A stretch of DNA of 64,000 bases, from contig JAFXTU010000056.1 of assembly GCA_017535635.1 (NCBI GenBank), positions 1-64,000 of the forward strand, read 5' to 3'. A program made the translations under genes and the position numbers. Each line of letters starts with the position of its first letter. Positions within the stretch are counted from its first letter, which is position 1. Positions 1 to 8,751 of this stretch are shown here, piece by piece. The notes beneath the pieces were generated by a model. It saw nothing but the letters and a program-made list of their open reading frames with translations, was not told where the DNA came from and did no database searches. The stretch comes from Oscillospiraceae bacterium. GTDB taxonomy: Bacteria; Bacillota; Clostridia; Oscillospirales; Oscillospiraceae.

Positions 1-2834
1 ATGTTCACCCCTGGGCTCAGCTCGTCGCCCTGCTCCCGGGTGAAGACCTTCACGTCCACCACGATGCCGCTCTCGCCGTGGGGCACCTTCATGCTGGTGT
101 CCCGGACTTCCCTGGCCTTTTCGCCAAAGATGGCCCGGAGGAGCCGCTCCTCGGCGGTGAGATCCGTTTCGCCCTTGGGGGTGACCTTGCCCACCAGGAT
201 ATCGCCGGCGCGAACCTCCGCGCCCACGGTGATGATGCCCCGCTCGTCCAGGTATTTCAGGGCGTCCTCGCCCACGCCGGGGATGTCCCGGGTGATCTCC
301 TCGGGGCCCAGCTTGGTATCCCGGGAGTCGATCTCGTGCTCCTCGATGTGGATGGAGGTGAACACGTCGTCCTGCACCAGGCGCTCGTTGAGAAGGACGG
401 CGTCCTCATAGTTGTAGCCCTCCCAGGACATGAAGCCCACCAGGATGTTCTTGCCCAGGCTGATCTCACCCTGGCTGGTGGCGGGCCCGTCGGCAAGGAC
501 CGTGTCTGCCGTGACCCGCTCGCCCACGTTCACCACGGGCCGCTGGTTGGAGCAGGTGCCCTGGTTGGAGCGGGCGAATTTGCGAAGCTTGTAGGTCTTC
601 AGGTCCCCCGCGTCGTAGCGGACCCGGATCTCGTCGGCGCTCACGTAGGTGACGGTGCCGTTCCCCTCGGACATGACCACCACTCCGGAGTCCACGGCAC
701 ACTTGTGCTCGATGCCGGTGGCGACGATGGGGGCCTCGGTGACCATCAGGGGCACGGCCTGCCGCTGCATGTTGGCGCCCATCAGGGCGCGGTTGGCGTC
801 GTCGTTCTCCAGGAAGGGAATCATGGCGGAGGCCACGGAGACCATGATCCGGGGGCTGATGTCGATATAGTCCACCCGCTCCCGGTCCACCTCGATGATC
901 TCGTCCCGGTGGCGGCAGGTGATGCGCTTGTTCAGGAGGCAGCCGTTCTCGTCCAGGGGCTCGGTGGCCTGGGCGACGATGAACTCGTCCTCCACGTCGG
1001 CGGTCATGTACCGCACCTCGTCCGTCACCCGGCAGGTGCCCTTTTCCACCTTCCGGAAGGGGGCCACCAGGAAGCCGTACTCGTTCACTCTCGCGTAGGA
1101 GGCCAGGTAGGAGATGAGGCCGATGTTGGGACCTTCGGGGGTCTCAATGGGGCACATGCGGCCGTAGTGGCTGTAGTGCACGTCCCGGACGTCGAAGTTC
1201 GCCCGCTCCCGGCTCAGGCCGCCGGGGCCCAGGGCGGACATACGCCGCTTGTGGGTGAGCTCGGCCAGGGGGTTCGTCTGGTCCATGAACTGGCTCAGAG
1301 GGCTGGAGCCGAAGAATTCCTTGATGGCCGCGGTGACGGGCCGGATGTTGATCAGGGACTGGGGGGTCACGATGTCCAGGTCCTGGAGGGTCATCCGCTC
1401 CCGGATCACCCGCTCCATGCGGCTGAAGCCCACCCGGAACTGATTCTGCAGCAGCTCGCCCACGCTGCGCATCCGGCGGTTGCCCAGGTGGTCGATGTCG
1501 TCGATGTCCCCGATCCCGTGGGCCAGGCAGTTGAGGTAGTTCACCGAGGCCAGGATGTCGTCGGGGATGATGTGCTTCGGGCTCAGGTCGTCCGCCCGCT
1601 CCAGGAGGACGTTTTTCAGCTCTTCGCCCTCATAGGCGGTCAGGATCTCCTCCAGGAGAATCAGGCGCACGTGCTCCTTGAAGGCAGCCTTCAGCTCGTC
1701 GTCGCAGTCCACATAGTCCTCCAGGCGGACCATGCCGTTGGAGAAGACCTTGACCTCCTTGCCCGCGTGATCCCGGAGCCAGACCTCGTTCAGGCCGCTG
1801 CGCTCGATCTCCATGGCCTTCTCATAGCTGAGGGTCTCCCCCTCCTCGGCCAGCACCTCGCCGGTGCGGGGGCTGACGGCGGTCCGCGCCAGGACTCCGT
1901 TCTGGATGCGCTTGGCAAGGGCCATCTTCTTATTGAACTTATAGCGGCCCACGTTCCCCAGGTCGTAGCGCCGGGGATCGAAGAACAGGTTGTTCAGCAG
2001 CGTCTCGGCGGACTCCACGGTGGGGGGGTCCCCGGGGCGGAGACGGCGGTAGATCTCGATCAGGGCCTCGTCCCGGTTCTTGCAGGTATCCCGATCCAGG
2101 GTGGCGACGATGCGCTCGTCCTCGCCGAAGATCTCCTTCAGCTGCTCGGCGGTGGAGGCGCCGCCGGCGGCGTCCAGGATGGCGCTGCGGCTCCAAGGCC
2201 GGTCCTCCCAGGAGACGCCGATGGCCTTCAGCAGCCAGGTCACCGGGATCTTCCGGTTCTTGTCGATGCGGACGGAGAAAACGTCCTGGGTGTCCGTCTC
2301 ATACTCCAGCCAGGCCCCCCGGTAGGGGATGGAGGTGGCGCTGTAAACGGTGGTCAGGGTCTTGTCCGTCTTCTTGTCGTAGTACATGCCGGGGCTGCGG
2401 ATGATCTGGGAGACGATGACCCGCTCGGCCCCGTTGATGACGAAGGTGCCGCCGGGGGTCATGATGGGGAAATCCCCCATGTAGATTTCCTGCTCCTTGA
2501 TCTCCTCCGTCTTCTTGTTGCGGAGGCGGACCCGGACCTTCAGGGTCTGGGCATAGGTGGCGTCCCGGGCCTGGCACTCCTCGATGGAATACTTGGGGCT
2601 GTCGGTCATGGAGTAGTCGATGAAGGTGAGCTCCAGGTCGCCGGAATAGTCGGTGATGGCGGCCACGTCCCGGAAGGCCTCCCGGAGGCCCACGTCCAGG
2701 AACCACTGGTAGGACTTCTTCTGGATCTCCAGAAGATTGGGCATATCCTCGATCTCTTCCATCTTGGCGAAGCTCTTGCGCAGGGTCTTGCCGTACTGCA
2801 CGTCCTTGACCATGCTGTTTACGTCCACACTCAT
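1..2834 (-). CDS. rpoB: DNA-directed RNA polymerase subunit beta (partial, N-terminal ~944 residues)
   Basis: Beta subunit of RNA polymerase, forming much of the active-site cleft and the rifampicin pocket. Translation of the minus strand gives an unbroken frame from the ATG at 2834 to the window edge. It begins with a typical firmicute N-terminus ([20 protein letters not shown]) and includes the rifampicin region ([20 protein letters not shown], then [12 protein letters not shown]). The residues equivalent to E. coli D516, H526 and S531 are wild type, so no classic resistance change is seen. The frame leaves the window at [17 protein letters not shown], so roughly 250 residues are missing. 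An AGGAG lies 12 bases before the chosen ATG, a little far. Its own promoter lies directly upstream and no rplL precedes it, so rpoB is separated from the usual L10-L7/L12 genes. Confidence 0.98.
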   Translation of the reverse strand, partial: MSVDVNSMVKDVQYGKTLRKSFAKMEEIEDMPNLLEIQKKSYQWFLDVGLREAFRDVAAITDYSGDLELTFIDYSMTDSPKYSIEECQARDATYAQTLKVRVRLRNKKTEEIKEQEIYMGDFPIMTPGGTFVINGAERVIVSQIIRSPGMYYDKKTDKTLTTVYSATSIPYRGAWLEYETDTQDVFSVRIDKNRKIPVTWLLKAIGVSWEDRPWSRSAILDAAGGASTAEQLKEIFGEDERIVATLDRDTCKNRDEALIEIYRRLRPGDPPTVESAETLLNNLFFDPRRYDLGNVGRYKFNKKMALAKRIQNGVLARTAVSPRTGEVLAEEGETLSYEKAMEIERSGLNEVWLRDHAGKEVKVFSNGMVRLEDYVDCDDELKAAFKEHVRLILLEEILTAYEGEELKNVLLERADDLSPKHIIPDDILASVNYLNCLAHGIGDIDDIDHLGNRRMRSVGELLQNQFRVGFSRMERVIRERMTLQDLDIVTPQSLINIRPVTAAIKEFFGSSPLSQFMDQTNPLAELTHKRRMSALGPGGLSRERANFDVRDVHYSHYGRMCPIETPEGPNIGLISYLASYARVNEYGFLVAPFRKVEKGTCRVTDEVRYMTADVEDEFIVAQATEPLDENGCLLNKRITCRHRDEIIEVDRERVDYIDISPRIMVSVASAMIPFLENDDANRALMGANMQRQAVPLMVTEAPIVATGIEHKCAVDSGVVVMSEGNGTVTYVSADEIRVRYDAGDLKTYKLRKFARSNQGTCSNQRPVVNVGERVTADTVLADGPATSQGEISLGKNILVGFMSWEGYNYEDAVLLNERLVQDDVFTSIHIEEHEIDSRDTKLGPEEITRDIPGVGEDALKYLDERGIITVGAEVRAGDILVGKVTPKGETDLTAEERLLRAIFGEKAREVRDTSMKVPHGESGIVVDVKVFTREQGDELSPGVN

Positions 2835-3147
2835 CTGGCATTCACGCTCCTGTATTTTAGGATCCCGTGCGGGTGCGGGGATGATACGCACGGAGCAGTT
2901 GTTTGTTTGTTTCGGTCCCTCTTGACTTTTTCGGTCATTGTGGTAAGCTAAGCTTAGTTGGTGGAGCTTGTCTATTTCACCGATTGCGATAGAAAGCAAG
3001 AAATTATACCGAAGTTTTCCACTTTTGTCAAGGGTGTTTTTCGCATTTTGTGCCGCTGTTTTCCGCCGGTCCCCCCAGTGACCCGGAACGGCGGTTTTTT
3101 GGCGCTGTACGGGATTTTCCGGCAGCGCCGGAGGGAAAGGAACGGGC
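2835..3147. other. Intergenic region between divergent rpoB and the mannosyltransferase gene
   Basis: This 313-base gap holds the rpoB promoter and an rpoB leader of about 160 nt. The leader contains an open frame of 35 codons (2938 to 2831, minus) whose TGA overlaps the rpoB ATG, and a possible 7-bp stem (CCGTGCG/CGCACGG) around 2872-2900. A short perfect palindrome, ctaagcttag, sits at 2948-2957. No gene longer than the leader frame is convincing here. The plus-strand promoter for the mannosyltransferase is not clear. Confidence 0.6.
3003..3031 (-). promoter_or_regulatory. Consensus sigma-A promoter of rpoB
   Basis: On the minus strand TTGACA (3031-3026) and TATAAT (3008-3003) are separated by exactly 17 bases. 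Both hexamers are perfect consensus. Transcription should start near 2996, giving a leader of about 160 nt before rpoB. Confidence 0.9.
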
Positions 3148-4470
3148 ATGGTTTTGAACAAAGCGCTGCCGGGGCTGGGCATCGCCGCCTTCTTCGCCGC
3201 CGCAGCGGCGATCCTGTGTACGCTCCCCGGCGCGGCCCTCCCGGGCGTCCTGGGGATGGGGCTGGTGCTGAGCGCCGCCTTCTTCGGCGCTTTGGCGGTT
3301 CTGCGCCCGGAGCCGGGGAAGGCATTGTATTTCACCGCCGTACCGGCGGCGCTCCTCCTTCTGGCGAGGCTCTTTTTCTTCCCTGTGGAGACCTCGGACT
3401 TCAGGGATTTTCTCCTGCCCTGGACGGAGCGGCTGCGCGCCCTGGGAGGCTTCCGGGGCCTGGGACGGGAGATCGGGAACTACAACGTGCCTTATATGGT
3501 GCTTCTCGTCCTCTTTTCCTATCTTAAAACCCCGGCACTTTACCTGATCAAGCTCTCCAGCGTCCTCTTCGAGCTTTTGCAGGCCGTCGTCCTGGCCCTG
3601 CTGGTCCGGCGGCTGGGGGGCGGGAAGGGCCGGGTAAGCTTATGCTTTGTGCTGGCCTTGGCGCTGCCTACGGTGTTTCTGAACAGCGCGGTCTGGGGTC
3701 AGTGCGACAGTGTCTACGTCTCTCTGGCCCTCCTGGGCTTTTATCTCTGCCTGGCAGAGAGGCCCGGCTGGGGGATGGCGGCCCTGGGGCTCTCCTTCGC
3801 CTTTAAGCTCCAGGCGGTGTTTCTGCTGCCGGCGGTGCTGCTCCTGCTCTTCGCGGGGAAGGTGAAGTGGTTCCACCTCCCTCTCTTTCCCGCGGCCTAC
3901 GCCCTGGCGGTGTCCCCCGCCCTGATCGCGGGCCGGAGCGCGGGGGACACCTTTCTCTTCTACCTTCGCACCGCTTCCACGGCGGGGAGCGCCCTGAATT
4001 ACAACTCCCCTTCCCTCTTCTCCCTCTATCGCTTCTACTGGATGGACGAGGCGGCAAAGGAAGCGGCGGCTCGGATGGGCATCCTCGCCGCCTTCGGCCT
4101 CTGTCTGCTGGTTTTCGTCCTCTTTTTCCTTCGGAGGAAAGCGATCACGCTTCGGAGCCTGCTCTTTGCCGTGGTGCTCTTCACCCTGGGGATCCCCCTG
4201 CTGCTCCCCCACATGCACGATCGCTACTTCTATTTCTGCGACGTGCTGACTCTCTGCGCGGCCTGCCTGGTCCCCTGTTTCAGTCCGGCGGTGCTGCTGA
4301 GTCAGTTCGCTTCCCTCCTGGGATATCACGCCTACTTCTATCTGCGCTACCTCCTGCCCATGCGCCTGGGCTTTCTGGCCCTCTGCGCTGTGTTCCTGGC
4401 GGCGATGTTCCTGTGCGCGAGGGAGCTGATTCATCCGCCTGCGGATGAATCCGTGAGGAGCGAGGAATGA
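3148..4470 (+). CDS. Polytopic membrane protein related to Gpi18-type mannosyltransferases (GT-C fold)
   Basis: A 440-residue protein of alternating hydrophobic helices, about ten to twelve membrane segments. Two signatures fit the COG5542/Gpi18-like GT-C family: [17 protein letters not shown] in the middle and [14 protein letters not shown] near the C-terminus. Such enzymes transfer a sugar from a lipid-phosphate carrier on the outer membrane face; the acceptor here is unknown. A GGAGGGAAAGGA ribosome site sits just before the ATG. It is transcribed away from rpoB and stands alone, so the neighbourhood does not reveal the glycan it serves. Confidence 0.85.
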   Translation: MVLNKALPGLGIAAFFAAAAAILCTLPGAALPGVLGMGLVLSAAFFGALAVLRPEPGKALYFTAVPAALLLLARLFFFPVETSDFRDFLLPWTERLRALGGFRGLGREIGNYNVPYMVLLVLFSYLKTPALYLIKLSSVLFELLQAVVLALLVRRLGGGKGRVSLCFVLALALPTVFLNSAVWGQCDSVYVSLALLGFYLCLAERPGWGMAALGLSFAFKLQAVFLLPAVLLLLFAGKVKWFHLPLFPAAYALAVSPALIAGRSAGDTFLFYLRTASTAGSALNYNSPSLFSLYRFYWMDEAAKEAAARMGILAAFGLCLLVFVLFFLRRKAITLRSLLFAVVLFTLGIPLLLPHMHDRYFYFCDVLTLCAACLVPCFSPAVLLSQFASLLGYHAYFYLRYLLPMRLGFLALCAVFLAAMFLCARELIHPPADESVRSEE

Positions 4471-4573
4471 GGAGTGAGGAGTTAAGGTGTCCCTTCGGGA
4501 CTTTTTTAATCATTATCATCATCGCCGAAGGCGATACCACAACTCCTCACTCCTAACTTCTAACTCCTCACTC
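4470..4573. repeat. MITE-like inverted-repeat element, ~104 bp
   Basis: The 14-mer aggagtgaggagtt at 4470-4483 recurs as its exact reverse complement at 4541-4554. The 13-mer gagtgaggagtta (4472-4484) also recurs inverted at 4561-4573. Two small hairpins, GTCCC-TTC-GGGAC and ATCGCC-GAA-GGCGAT, lie between the arms. The element starts at the last base of the mannosyltransferase stop codon and encodes nothing. A related purine-rich repeat is found at 42882-42915. Confidence 0.7.
4489..4507 (+). terminator. Intrinsic terminator of the mannosyltransferase gene
   Basis: A GTCCC-TTC-GGGAC hairpin is followed by six T. The stem is short but the T run is uninterrupted. It lies inside the inverted-repeat element, which therefore seems to supply the terminator. 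Confidence 0.65.
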
Positions 4574-4667
4574 TTTTTAATTGCTCCAAGTAGAAAGATA
4601 TGCTAGTATGTTATTGAAGAAACGTCTGAACGGCGGCCCTTTGGCCGCTTCGAGGGAGGAAAAAGCA

Positions 4668-6602
4668 ATGATTCAGGTCCGGGATCAGAAGATCGACGAA
4701 GCCGTTTTTATGAAGCTCCATGAAAAGGAGATCGCCGCCTGGCCCACCGGGAAGGATATCGACCTGGAGGAGGCGGTGGAGTACCAGAAGTCCCTGCCGG
4801 AGGACAAGAGCTTCTGGCGGCGGCTGGCAAAGTACAAGGCCGAGGGAAAGACCGGCCTCTATCCCCGCTCCGGCGTCCCCGTGGTGGAGAAGGAAATTGA
4901 ACTGCTGCAGGGCCTCAACAGCGTGGGGGTGGAGCTCTTCCCCTTCACCACGGACTCCTACACCCGCAACCGGCAGTTCGAGAAAGCCCAGTTCGGCCTG
5001 GAGGAGAGCATCCGCACCGGCCAGAACAAGCTCAACGGCTACCCCATCATCAACCACGGGGTAAAGACCAACCGGCGGGTGGTGGAGTCCTGCCGGGGGG
5101 CCTTCGACCCCCGGAGCAGCTACGGGGCCAACAGCTTCGTGGCGGAGATGGCCTTCGCCTCGGGCATGACCAGCATGCCCAACAGCTTCTTCGGCTGGAT
5201 CGCGGGCTACGACAAGAACGTGACCCCGGAGGCCTGTATCGAGACGGCCCAGTACCTGGGACGGCTCCTGGGCTGGTACGCCGATAGGGGCGTGATCCTC
5301 TCCTCGGCCTGCCACGGCTGGCTCCCCAACGGGGTGGTGCCCATGTATATGAACATGGCCACCCAGATCATCGAGAGCCTGGTGACCACCGGCCAGGGGG
5401 GCCGGGCCATCATCCCCCTCACCAACATGCAGGGGAATTTCTCCCAGGACCTGAGCGACATCCGGGCCAGCGAGATCCTCTTCCCCAAGTACTTTGAAAA
5501 GCTGGGGCGGAAGGACGCCTTCATCCCCGGCATCATCGGCAACCAGTCCTCCCTCTTCCCCTTCCCCCAGGACGTGGGCATGGCCTACGGCTACATCAAC
5601 TACACCGCCATGCTGGCCGCCGTGGCGGGCCTCCCTGCCTGCTCGGTGAAGACGGTGGACGAAGCCTCCGGCGTCCCCTCCATCCAGAGCCACATGGAGA
5701 CCTACCGCAGCGCCAACTGGCTCTTCAACGTGATGCGGGCCCAGAAGTGGGAGGTGAACGAGGCGGAGGTGCAGCTGGAGACGGAGATGACGGTGAAGGC
5801 CGTCAGCGCCATCGTGGACAAGGTCCTGGAGCTGGGGGACGGGGACATCTGCGTGGGCACGGTGAAGGCCATCGAAGTGGGCGTGCTGGACTCTCCCTTC
5901 TCCATCAACAGCCATCCAAGGGACCTGTGCCTGGGGGTGCGGGACCTGCAGGGGGCCTGCCGCTACCTGGACTTCGGGAACATCCCCGTGCCGGAGGACG
6001 TGAAGGAGTACCACCGGGAAAAGCTCCGCGAGCGGGAAAAAGCGGAGGGCACGAAGCTGGGCTTCAGCACCTCCATCGCCGACTTCTGGTGCCTCAGCCG
6101 GGGACAGATCACCGGCAAGCCGGAGGTGAGCCCCTATGAGGCGGAGGCACAGAGCTTCATTCCCGAGATCAAAGCCAAGCAGCCCACGGTCATCACCGGC
6201 ACCGTGGGGGTGGACAGCCACGTGATCGGCACCAAGATCGTCTCCCGGGTCCTCAGCCAGTACGGCTTCAAGGTGGTGGCCCTGGGGGCCCAGACCAGCC
6301 CGGAGGACTTCATCAAGGCCGCCCAGGAGACCGACGCCTGCGCCATGCTCATCTCCTCCCTCTACGGCATGGCGGAGATGGACTGCCAGGGCTTCCGGCA
6401 GAAGTGCATCGAGGCGGGGGTAGGGGACATTCTCCTCTACATCGGCGGCATCCTGGGCGTGGGCGTCCGGGACTTCGCGGAGGACGAGCGGAAATTCAAG
6501 GAACCGGGGATCGGCTTCGACCGGGTCTATCCCCCGGAGACCGACGTGGAGCGGGATATCGTGGACCTGTGCAAGGACCTGAAAGCAAAGGGGCTGCTGT
6601 AA
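4668..6602 (+). CDS. Adenosylcobalamin-dependent carbon-skeleton mutase, glutamate-mutase type, E and S subunits fused
   Basis: A 644-residue single chain. Residues 1-486 match the epsilon (catalytic TIM-barrel) subunit of glutamate mutase. Residues about 505-644 match the small B12-binding subunit, with base-off motif D516-S-H518-x-x-G521, SSLYG and GG at 593-594. Compared from memory with Clostridium cochlearium GlmE, the carboxylate-binding arginines are kept (R67, R100, R149), as are Y181 and the adenosine-contacting K328/E332. Glu171, which binds the substrate amino group, is Pro171, and Tyr177 is Trp177. Substrate may therefore be a non-amino dicarboxylate such as 2-methyleneglutarate; this is inference. 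The start is the ATG with GGGAGG eight bases upstream. Its mutL follows immediately, and no methylaspartase or nicotinate genes are adjacent. Confidence 0.9.
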   Translation: MIQVRDQKIDEAVFMKLHEKEIAAWPTGKDIDLEEAVEYQKSLPEDKSFWRRLAKYKAEGKTGLYPRSGVPVVEKEIELLQGLNSVGVELFPFTTDSYTRNRQFEKAQFGLEESIRTGQNKLNGYPIINHGVKTNRRVVESCRGAFDPRSSYGANSFVAEMAFASGMTSMPNSFFGWIAGYDKNVTPEACIETAQYLGRLLGWYADRGVILSSACHGWLPNGVVPMYMNMATQIIESLVTTGQGGRAIIPLTNMQGNFSQDLSDIRASEILFPKYFEKLGRKDAFIPGIIGNQSSLFPFPQDVGMAYGYINYTAMLAAVAGLPACSVKTVDEASGVPSIQSHMETYRSANWLFNVMRAQKWEVNEAEVQLETEMTVKAVSAIVDKVLELGDGDICVGTVKAIEVGVLDSPFSINSHPRDLCLGVRDLQGACRYLDFGNIPVPEDVKEYHREKLREREKAEGTKLGFSTSIADFWCLSRGQITGKPEVSPYEAEAQSFIPEIKAKQPTVITGTVGVDSHVIGTKIVSRVLSQYGFKVVALGAQTSPEDFIKAAQETDACAMLISSLYGMAEMDCQGFRQKCIEAGVGDILLYIGGILGVGVRDFAEDERKFKEPGIGFDRVYPPETDVERDIVDLCKDLKAKGLL

Positions 6603-6603
6603 A

Positions 6604-7983
6604 TTGTCCGAAAAGCGGGTCTTTATCGACTTCGGCAGCACCTTCACCAAGGTGGTGGCCTTCGATCTGGACAGCGAAACGCTCTTGGGCCGGGTCCAGG
6701 CCCCCAGTACGGTGGATACCGACGTGAACCTGGGCCTGGACCGGGCGCTGAGAGCCCTCCGGGAGACGGTGGCGGTGGACGAGGGGGACATCCGGAACGC
6801 TCTCGCCTGCTCCAGCGCCGCCGGGGGGCTGCGGATGGCCTGCATCGGCCTGGTCCCGGAGTACACCACCGAGGCTGGCCGGCTGGCCGCCCTGGGGGCC
6901 GGGGCCAAGGTGGTGGGGTCCTTTTCCTACGAGATGACGAAGGGAGAGCTCCGGGAGCTGGAAGCCCTCACGCCCGACATCGTCCTCCTCACCGGGGGCA
7001 CCGACGGGGGCAACAGGCGCACCATCCTCCACAACGGGGAGGTATTGGCCTCCTCCCAGGTCATCCGCAACATCATCGTGGCGGGCAACAAGTCCGCCGG
7101 GGACGAGCTGCGGGACATCTTTGCTCTCAGCGGGCAGAACGTGGTCTTCACCACCAACGTTATGCCGGAATTCGGGCGGCTGGACATCGAGCCGGTGAAC
7201 CGAGTGATCCGGGAGATGTTCATCGGGCGGATCACCGAGGCCAAGGGCGTGGACAGGGCCCGGGAGCGCATCGGGGACGTGGTGATGCCCACCCCCTCGG
7301 CGGTGCTGGGGGCGGCAAAGGTGCTGGCCGACGGAACCTATGAGGAGGCGGGCCTGGGTCCGCTGATGGTGATCGACGTGGGCGGGGCCACTACGGACGT
7401 GTACTCCGTGGCCGAGGGGGTCCCCCGGAAGGCCGGGGTGGGCTACGCGGGCCTTCCCGAGCCCTACGCCAAGCGCAGCGTGGAGGGGGATTTGGGTCTC
7501 TTCCACAATCTGGACACCCTGGTGGAGCTGGCGGCGCAGGAGCACCTGGACTTTCAGGAGGGGGAGGACCGGGAGACGGTGCTCCGGGGCCTCCGGGAGG
7601 TGCTGGGCGTCCCCAGCGGAGACCGGCAGACCCAGGACCAACTGCTCCTCAGCCGCCTGGCGGTGCGCACGGCGGTGGACCGGCACGTGGGACGGCTGGA
7701 AATGCGCCTCACCATGAACGGGGAGACCTGGATCCAGCGGGGCAAGGACCTGACGGAGCTGCGCACCGTGCTGGGCGCGGGAGGGCCGCTGGCCTTTTCC
7801 GCGGACCCGCTCTTCGTGCTCCGGGGGGCTGCCGGCGCGGAGGACCCCAGCATCCTCAAGCCCAGGGAGCCAAAATTCCTGCTGGACGGGCGCTATATCC
7901 TCTTCGCCGTGGGGCTCCTGAGCCTCACCGAGCCGGAAAAGGCCCTGCGGATTTTTAAAAAGTATGTACGGAGGCTGGGGTAA
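6604..7983 (+). CDS. MutL/GlmL-family reactivating ATPase for the B12 mutase
   Basis: A 459-residue actin-fold (ASKHA) ATPase of the GlmL/MutL family. These are encoded beside glutamate mutase and are thought to exchange damaged cobalamin for adenosylcobalamin. Phosphate-1 motif is DFGSTFTKV at residues 9-17 and the phosphate-2 motif is VIDVGGATTDVYS. The start is TTG, one base after the mutase stop, with an AAAGGGG ribosome site inside the end of the mutase gene, so the two are translationally coupled. It has no similarity to the DNA-repair MutL. Tight pairing of chaperone and mutase supports the fused enzyme being functional. Confidence 0.9.
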   Translation: MSEKRVFIDFGSTFTKVVAFDLDSETLLGRVQAPSTVDTDVNLGLDRALRALRETVAVDEGDIRNALACSSAAGGLRMACIGLVPEYTTEAGRLAALGAGAKVVGSFSYEMTKGELRELEALTPDIVLLTGGTDGGNRRTILHNGEVLASSQVIRNIIVAGNKSAGDELRDIFALSGQNVVFTTNVMPEFGRLDIEPVNRVIREMFIGRITEAKGVDRARERIGDVVMPTPSAVLGAAKVLADGTYEEAGLGPLMVIDVGGATTDVYSVAEGVPRKAGVGYAGLPEPYAKRSVEGDLGLFHNLDTLVELAAQEHLDFQEGEDRETVLRGLREVLGVPSGDRQTQDQLLLSRLAVRTAVDRHVGRLEMRLTMNGETWIQRGKDLTELRTVLGAGGPLAFSADPLFVLRGAAGAEDPSILKPREPKFLLDGRYILFAVGLLSLTEPEKALRIFKKYVRRLG

Positions 7984-8000
7984 GAGGAAAAGAAGGCGTC

Positions 8001-8039
8001 GGAAATAAAAGGGCCCGCTGCTCCGAAGAACAGCGGACC
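8001..8039 (-). terminator. Terminator of the BrnT toxin-antitoxin operon
   Basis: Read on the minus strand, GGTCCGCTGTTC-TTCG-GAGCAGCGGGCC forms a 12-bp stem (two G-U type pairs) with a TTCG tetraloop, followed by TTTTATTT. It also lies just after mutL on the plus strand, but no T run is present in that direction. Confidence 0.7.
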
Positions 8040-8051
8040 ATAGCGAGGAAC

Positions 8052-8264
8052 TCAGTCCCCGGCTGCTTTGGGGCGGGGCGCATGACCGGTGCGGGGATCC
8101 ACCCGCCGGAACTGCCGGAGCTGTTCCTCGGTCATTTTCGGGCAGTCCTCGTCGTAGACGATATCCTCGTCCCGCGGGGCGCGGGCCTCGATCTCCGCGA
8201 TCTGCTCCGCAGTCAGGCTCTGGCGGGGCTTCCGGTCAAATTGCACGGTATGTCTAACGATCAT
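8052..8264 (-). CDS. Small acidic antitoxin partner of the BrnT-like toxin
   Basis: A 70-residue charged protein beginning MIVRHTVQFDRKP with the core DEDIVYDEDCPKMTEEQ. That core resembles the N-terminal part of clostridial BrnA-like antitoxins found next to DUF497 toxins, but the ribbon-helix-helix C-terminus of classical BrnA is not visible. An AAGGAGG site precedes the ATG. The ATG overlaps the toxin stop region by 11 bases, so the order is toxin then antitoxin and the two are coupled. The assignment rests mainly on context. Confidence 0.65.
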   Translation of the reverse strand: MIVRHTVQFDRKPRQSLTAEQIAEIEARAPRDEDIVYDEDCPKMTEEQLRQFRRVDPRTGHAPRPKAAGD

Positions 8265-8538
8265 AGTACAGCCTCCTTTCTGCGCTGTTCGCGTATCGGG
8301 CGGAAATGATGCGAATGGCGTCCCGGCGCTCGGTGTATACGACAAACAGGACGTCTTTCACCAGCCCTATCGTGTTGAAACGGTCTTCCTCGTCACTATG
8401 CGCGTAGTCGTAGTATTCTATGCGGTCCTCGTCGTCAAATACCCGGATGGCGTCCCAAAAATCGACGCCATGTTTTTTCAAATTCGCGGCAGCCTTTTCT
8501 TCGTCCCATTCAAACTCCAAGCTGTCTCTTATGGGCAA
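8254..8538 (-). CDS. brnT: BrnT-family (DUF497) ribonuclease toxin
   Basis: A 94-residue protein with the DUF497 signature FEWDEEKAAANLKKHGVDF at the N-terminus, VLFVVYTERRDAIRIISAR in the middle and a compact RelE-like size. Family members are mRNA-cleaving toxins neutralised by a co-encoded antitoxin. I chose a TTG start at 8538: an AGGGGG site is eight bases upstream, and any start further upstream (TTG at 8571) would lie inside the promoter's -10 box. The predicted transcription start near 8564 fits this. The antitoxin overlaps its 3' end. Confidence 0.85.
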   Translation of the reverse strand: MPIRDSLEFEWDEEKAAANLKKHGVDFWDAIRVFDDEDRIEYYDYAHSDEEDRFNTIGLVKDVLFVVYTERRDAIRIISARYANSAERRLYYDR

Positions 8539-8570
8539 CGAAACCGCCCCCTGTTTCTCTGTTTGGTGCA

Positions 8571-8599
8571 ATTATACACGCCATCTATCACTGACGCAA
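8571..8599 (-). promoter_or_regulatory. Promoter of the BrnT toxin-antitoxin operon
   Basis: On the minus strand TTGCGT (8599-8594) and a perfect TATAAT (8576-8571) are 17 bases apart. Its position decides the toxin start, since upstream in-frame codons lie in the promoter. Confidence 0.8.
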
Positions 8600-8620
8600 G
8601 TGGAAAAGGCAGACTCTCCC

Positions 8621-8652
8621 CCGGGGCCGCGGCGCGGCCCCGGATTTCTTTT
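8621..8652 (+). terminator. GC-rich orphan terminator between toxin operon and sugar operon
   Basis: CCGGGGCCGCG-g-CGCGGCCCCGG is a perfect 11-bp inverted repeat followed by atttctttt. It points along the plus strand although no plus-strand gene ends here. It would stop read-through coming from mutL across the antisense toxin genes before the sugar operon promoter. Confidence 0.6.
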
Positions 8653-8677
8653 CCCCAGGAAAAAGGCGCGGCAATTC

Positions 8678-8706
8678 TTGCTTTCCTGCTGAATCTCCGT
8701 TATACT
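8678..8706 (+). promoter_or_regulatory. Promoter of the symporter/alpha-galactosidase operon
   Basis: TTGCTT (8678-8683) and TATACT (8701-8706) are separated by 17 bases, about 45 bases upstream of the symporter ATG. No obvious operator palindrome overlaps it. Confidence 0.75.
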
Positions 8707-8751
8707 GAATCATATATTTCGGAAAAGACAAGCAGAGAGGAGCAGACAACG

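Noticed and set aside
1180-1330. Rifampicin-resistance substitutions in rpoB
   Set aside because: The residues equivalent to D516, H526 and S531 are wild type; the P in GSSPLSQ may be lineage-specific and is not evidence of resistance.
78-2951. 957-residue plus-strand open frame opposite rpoB
   Set aside because: Low-complexity Gly/His/Val/Leu product typical of the antisense of a GC-rich gene; the minus strand encodes a clear RpoB.
4574-4667. Cobalamin riboswitch before the B12 mutase
   Set aside because: The available leader is under 100 bases and shows only a small GCGGCC-CTTT-GGCCGC hairpin; no B12-box sequence was found.
4611-6908. 765-residue minus-strand open frame across the B12 mutase
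   Set aside because: Antisense shadow caused by high GC at third codon positions; no motif, and the plus strand is a certain gene.
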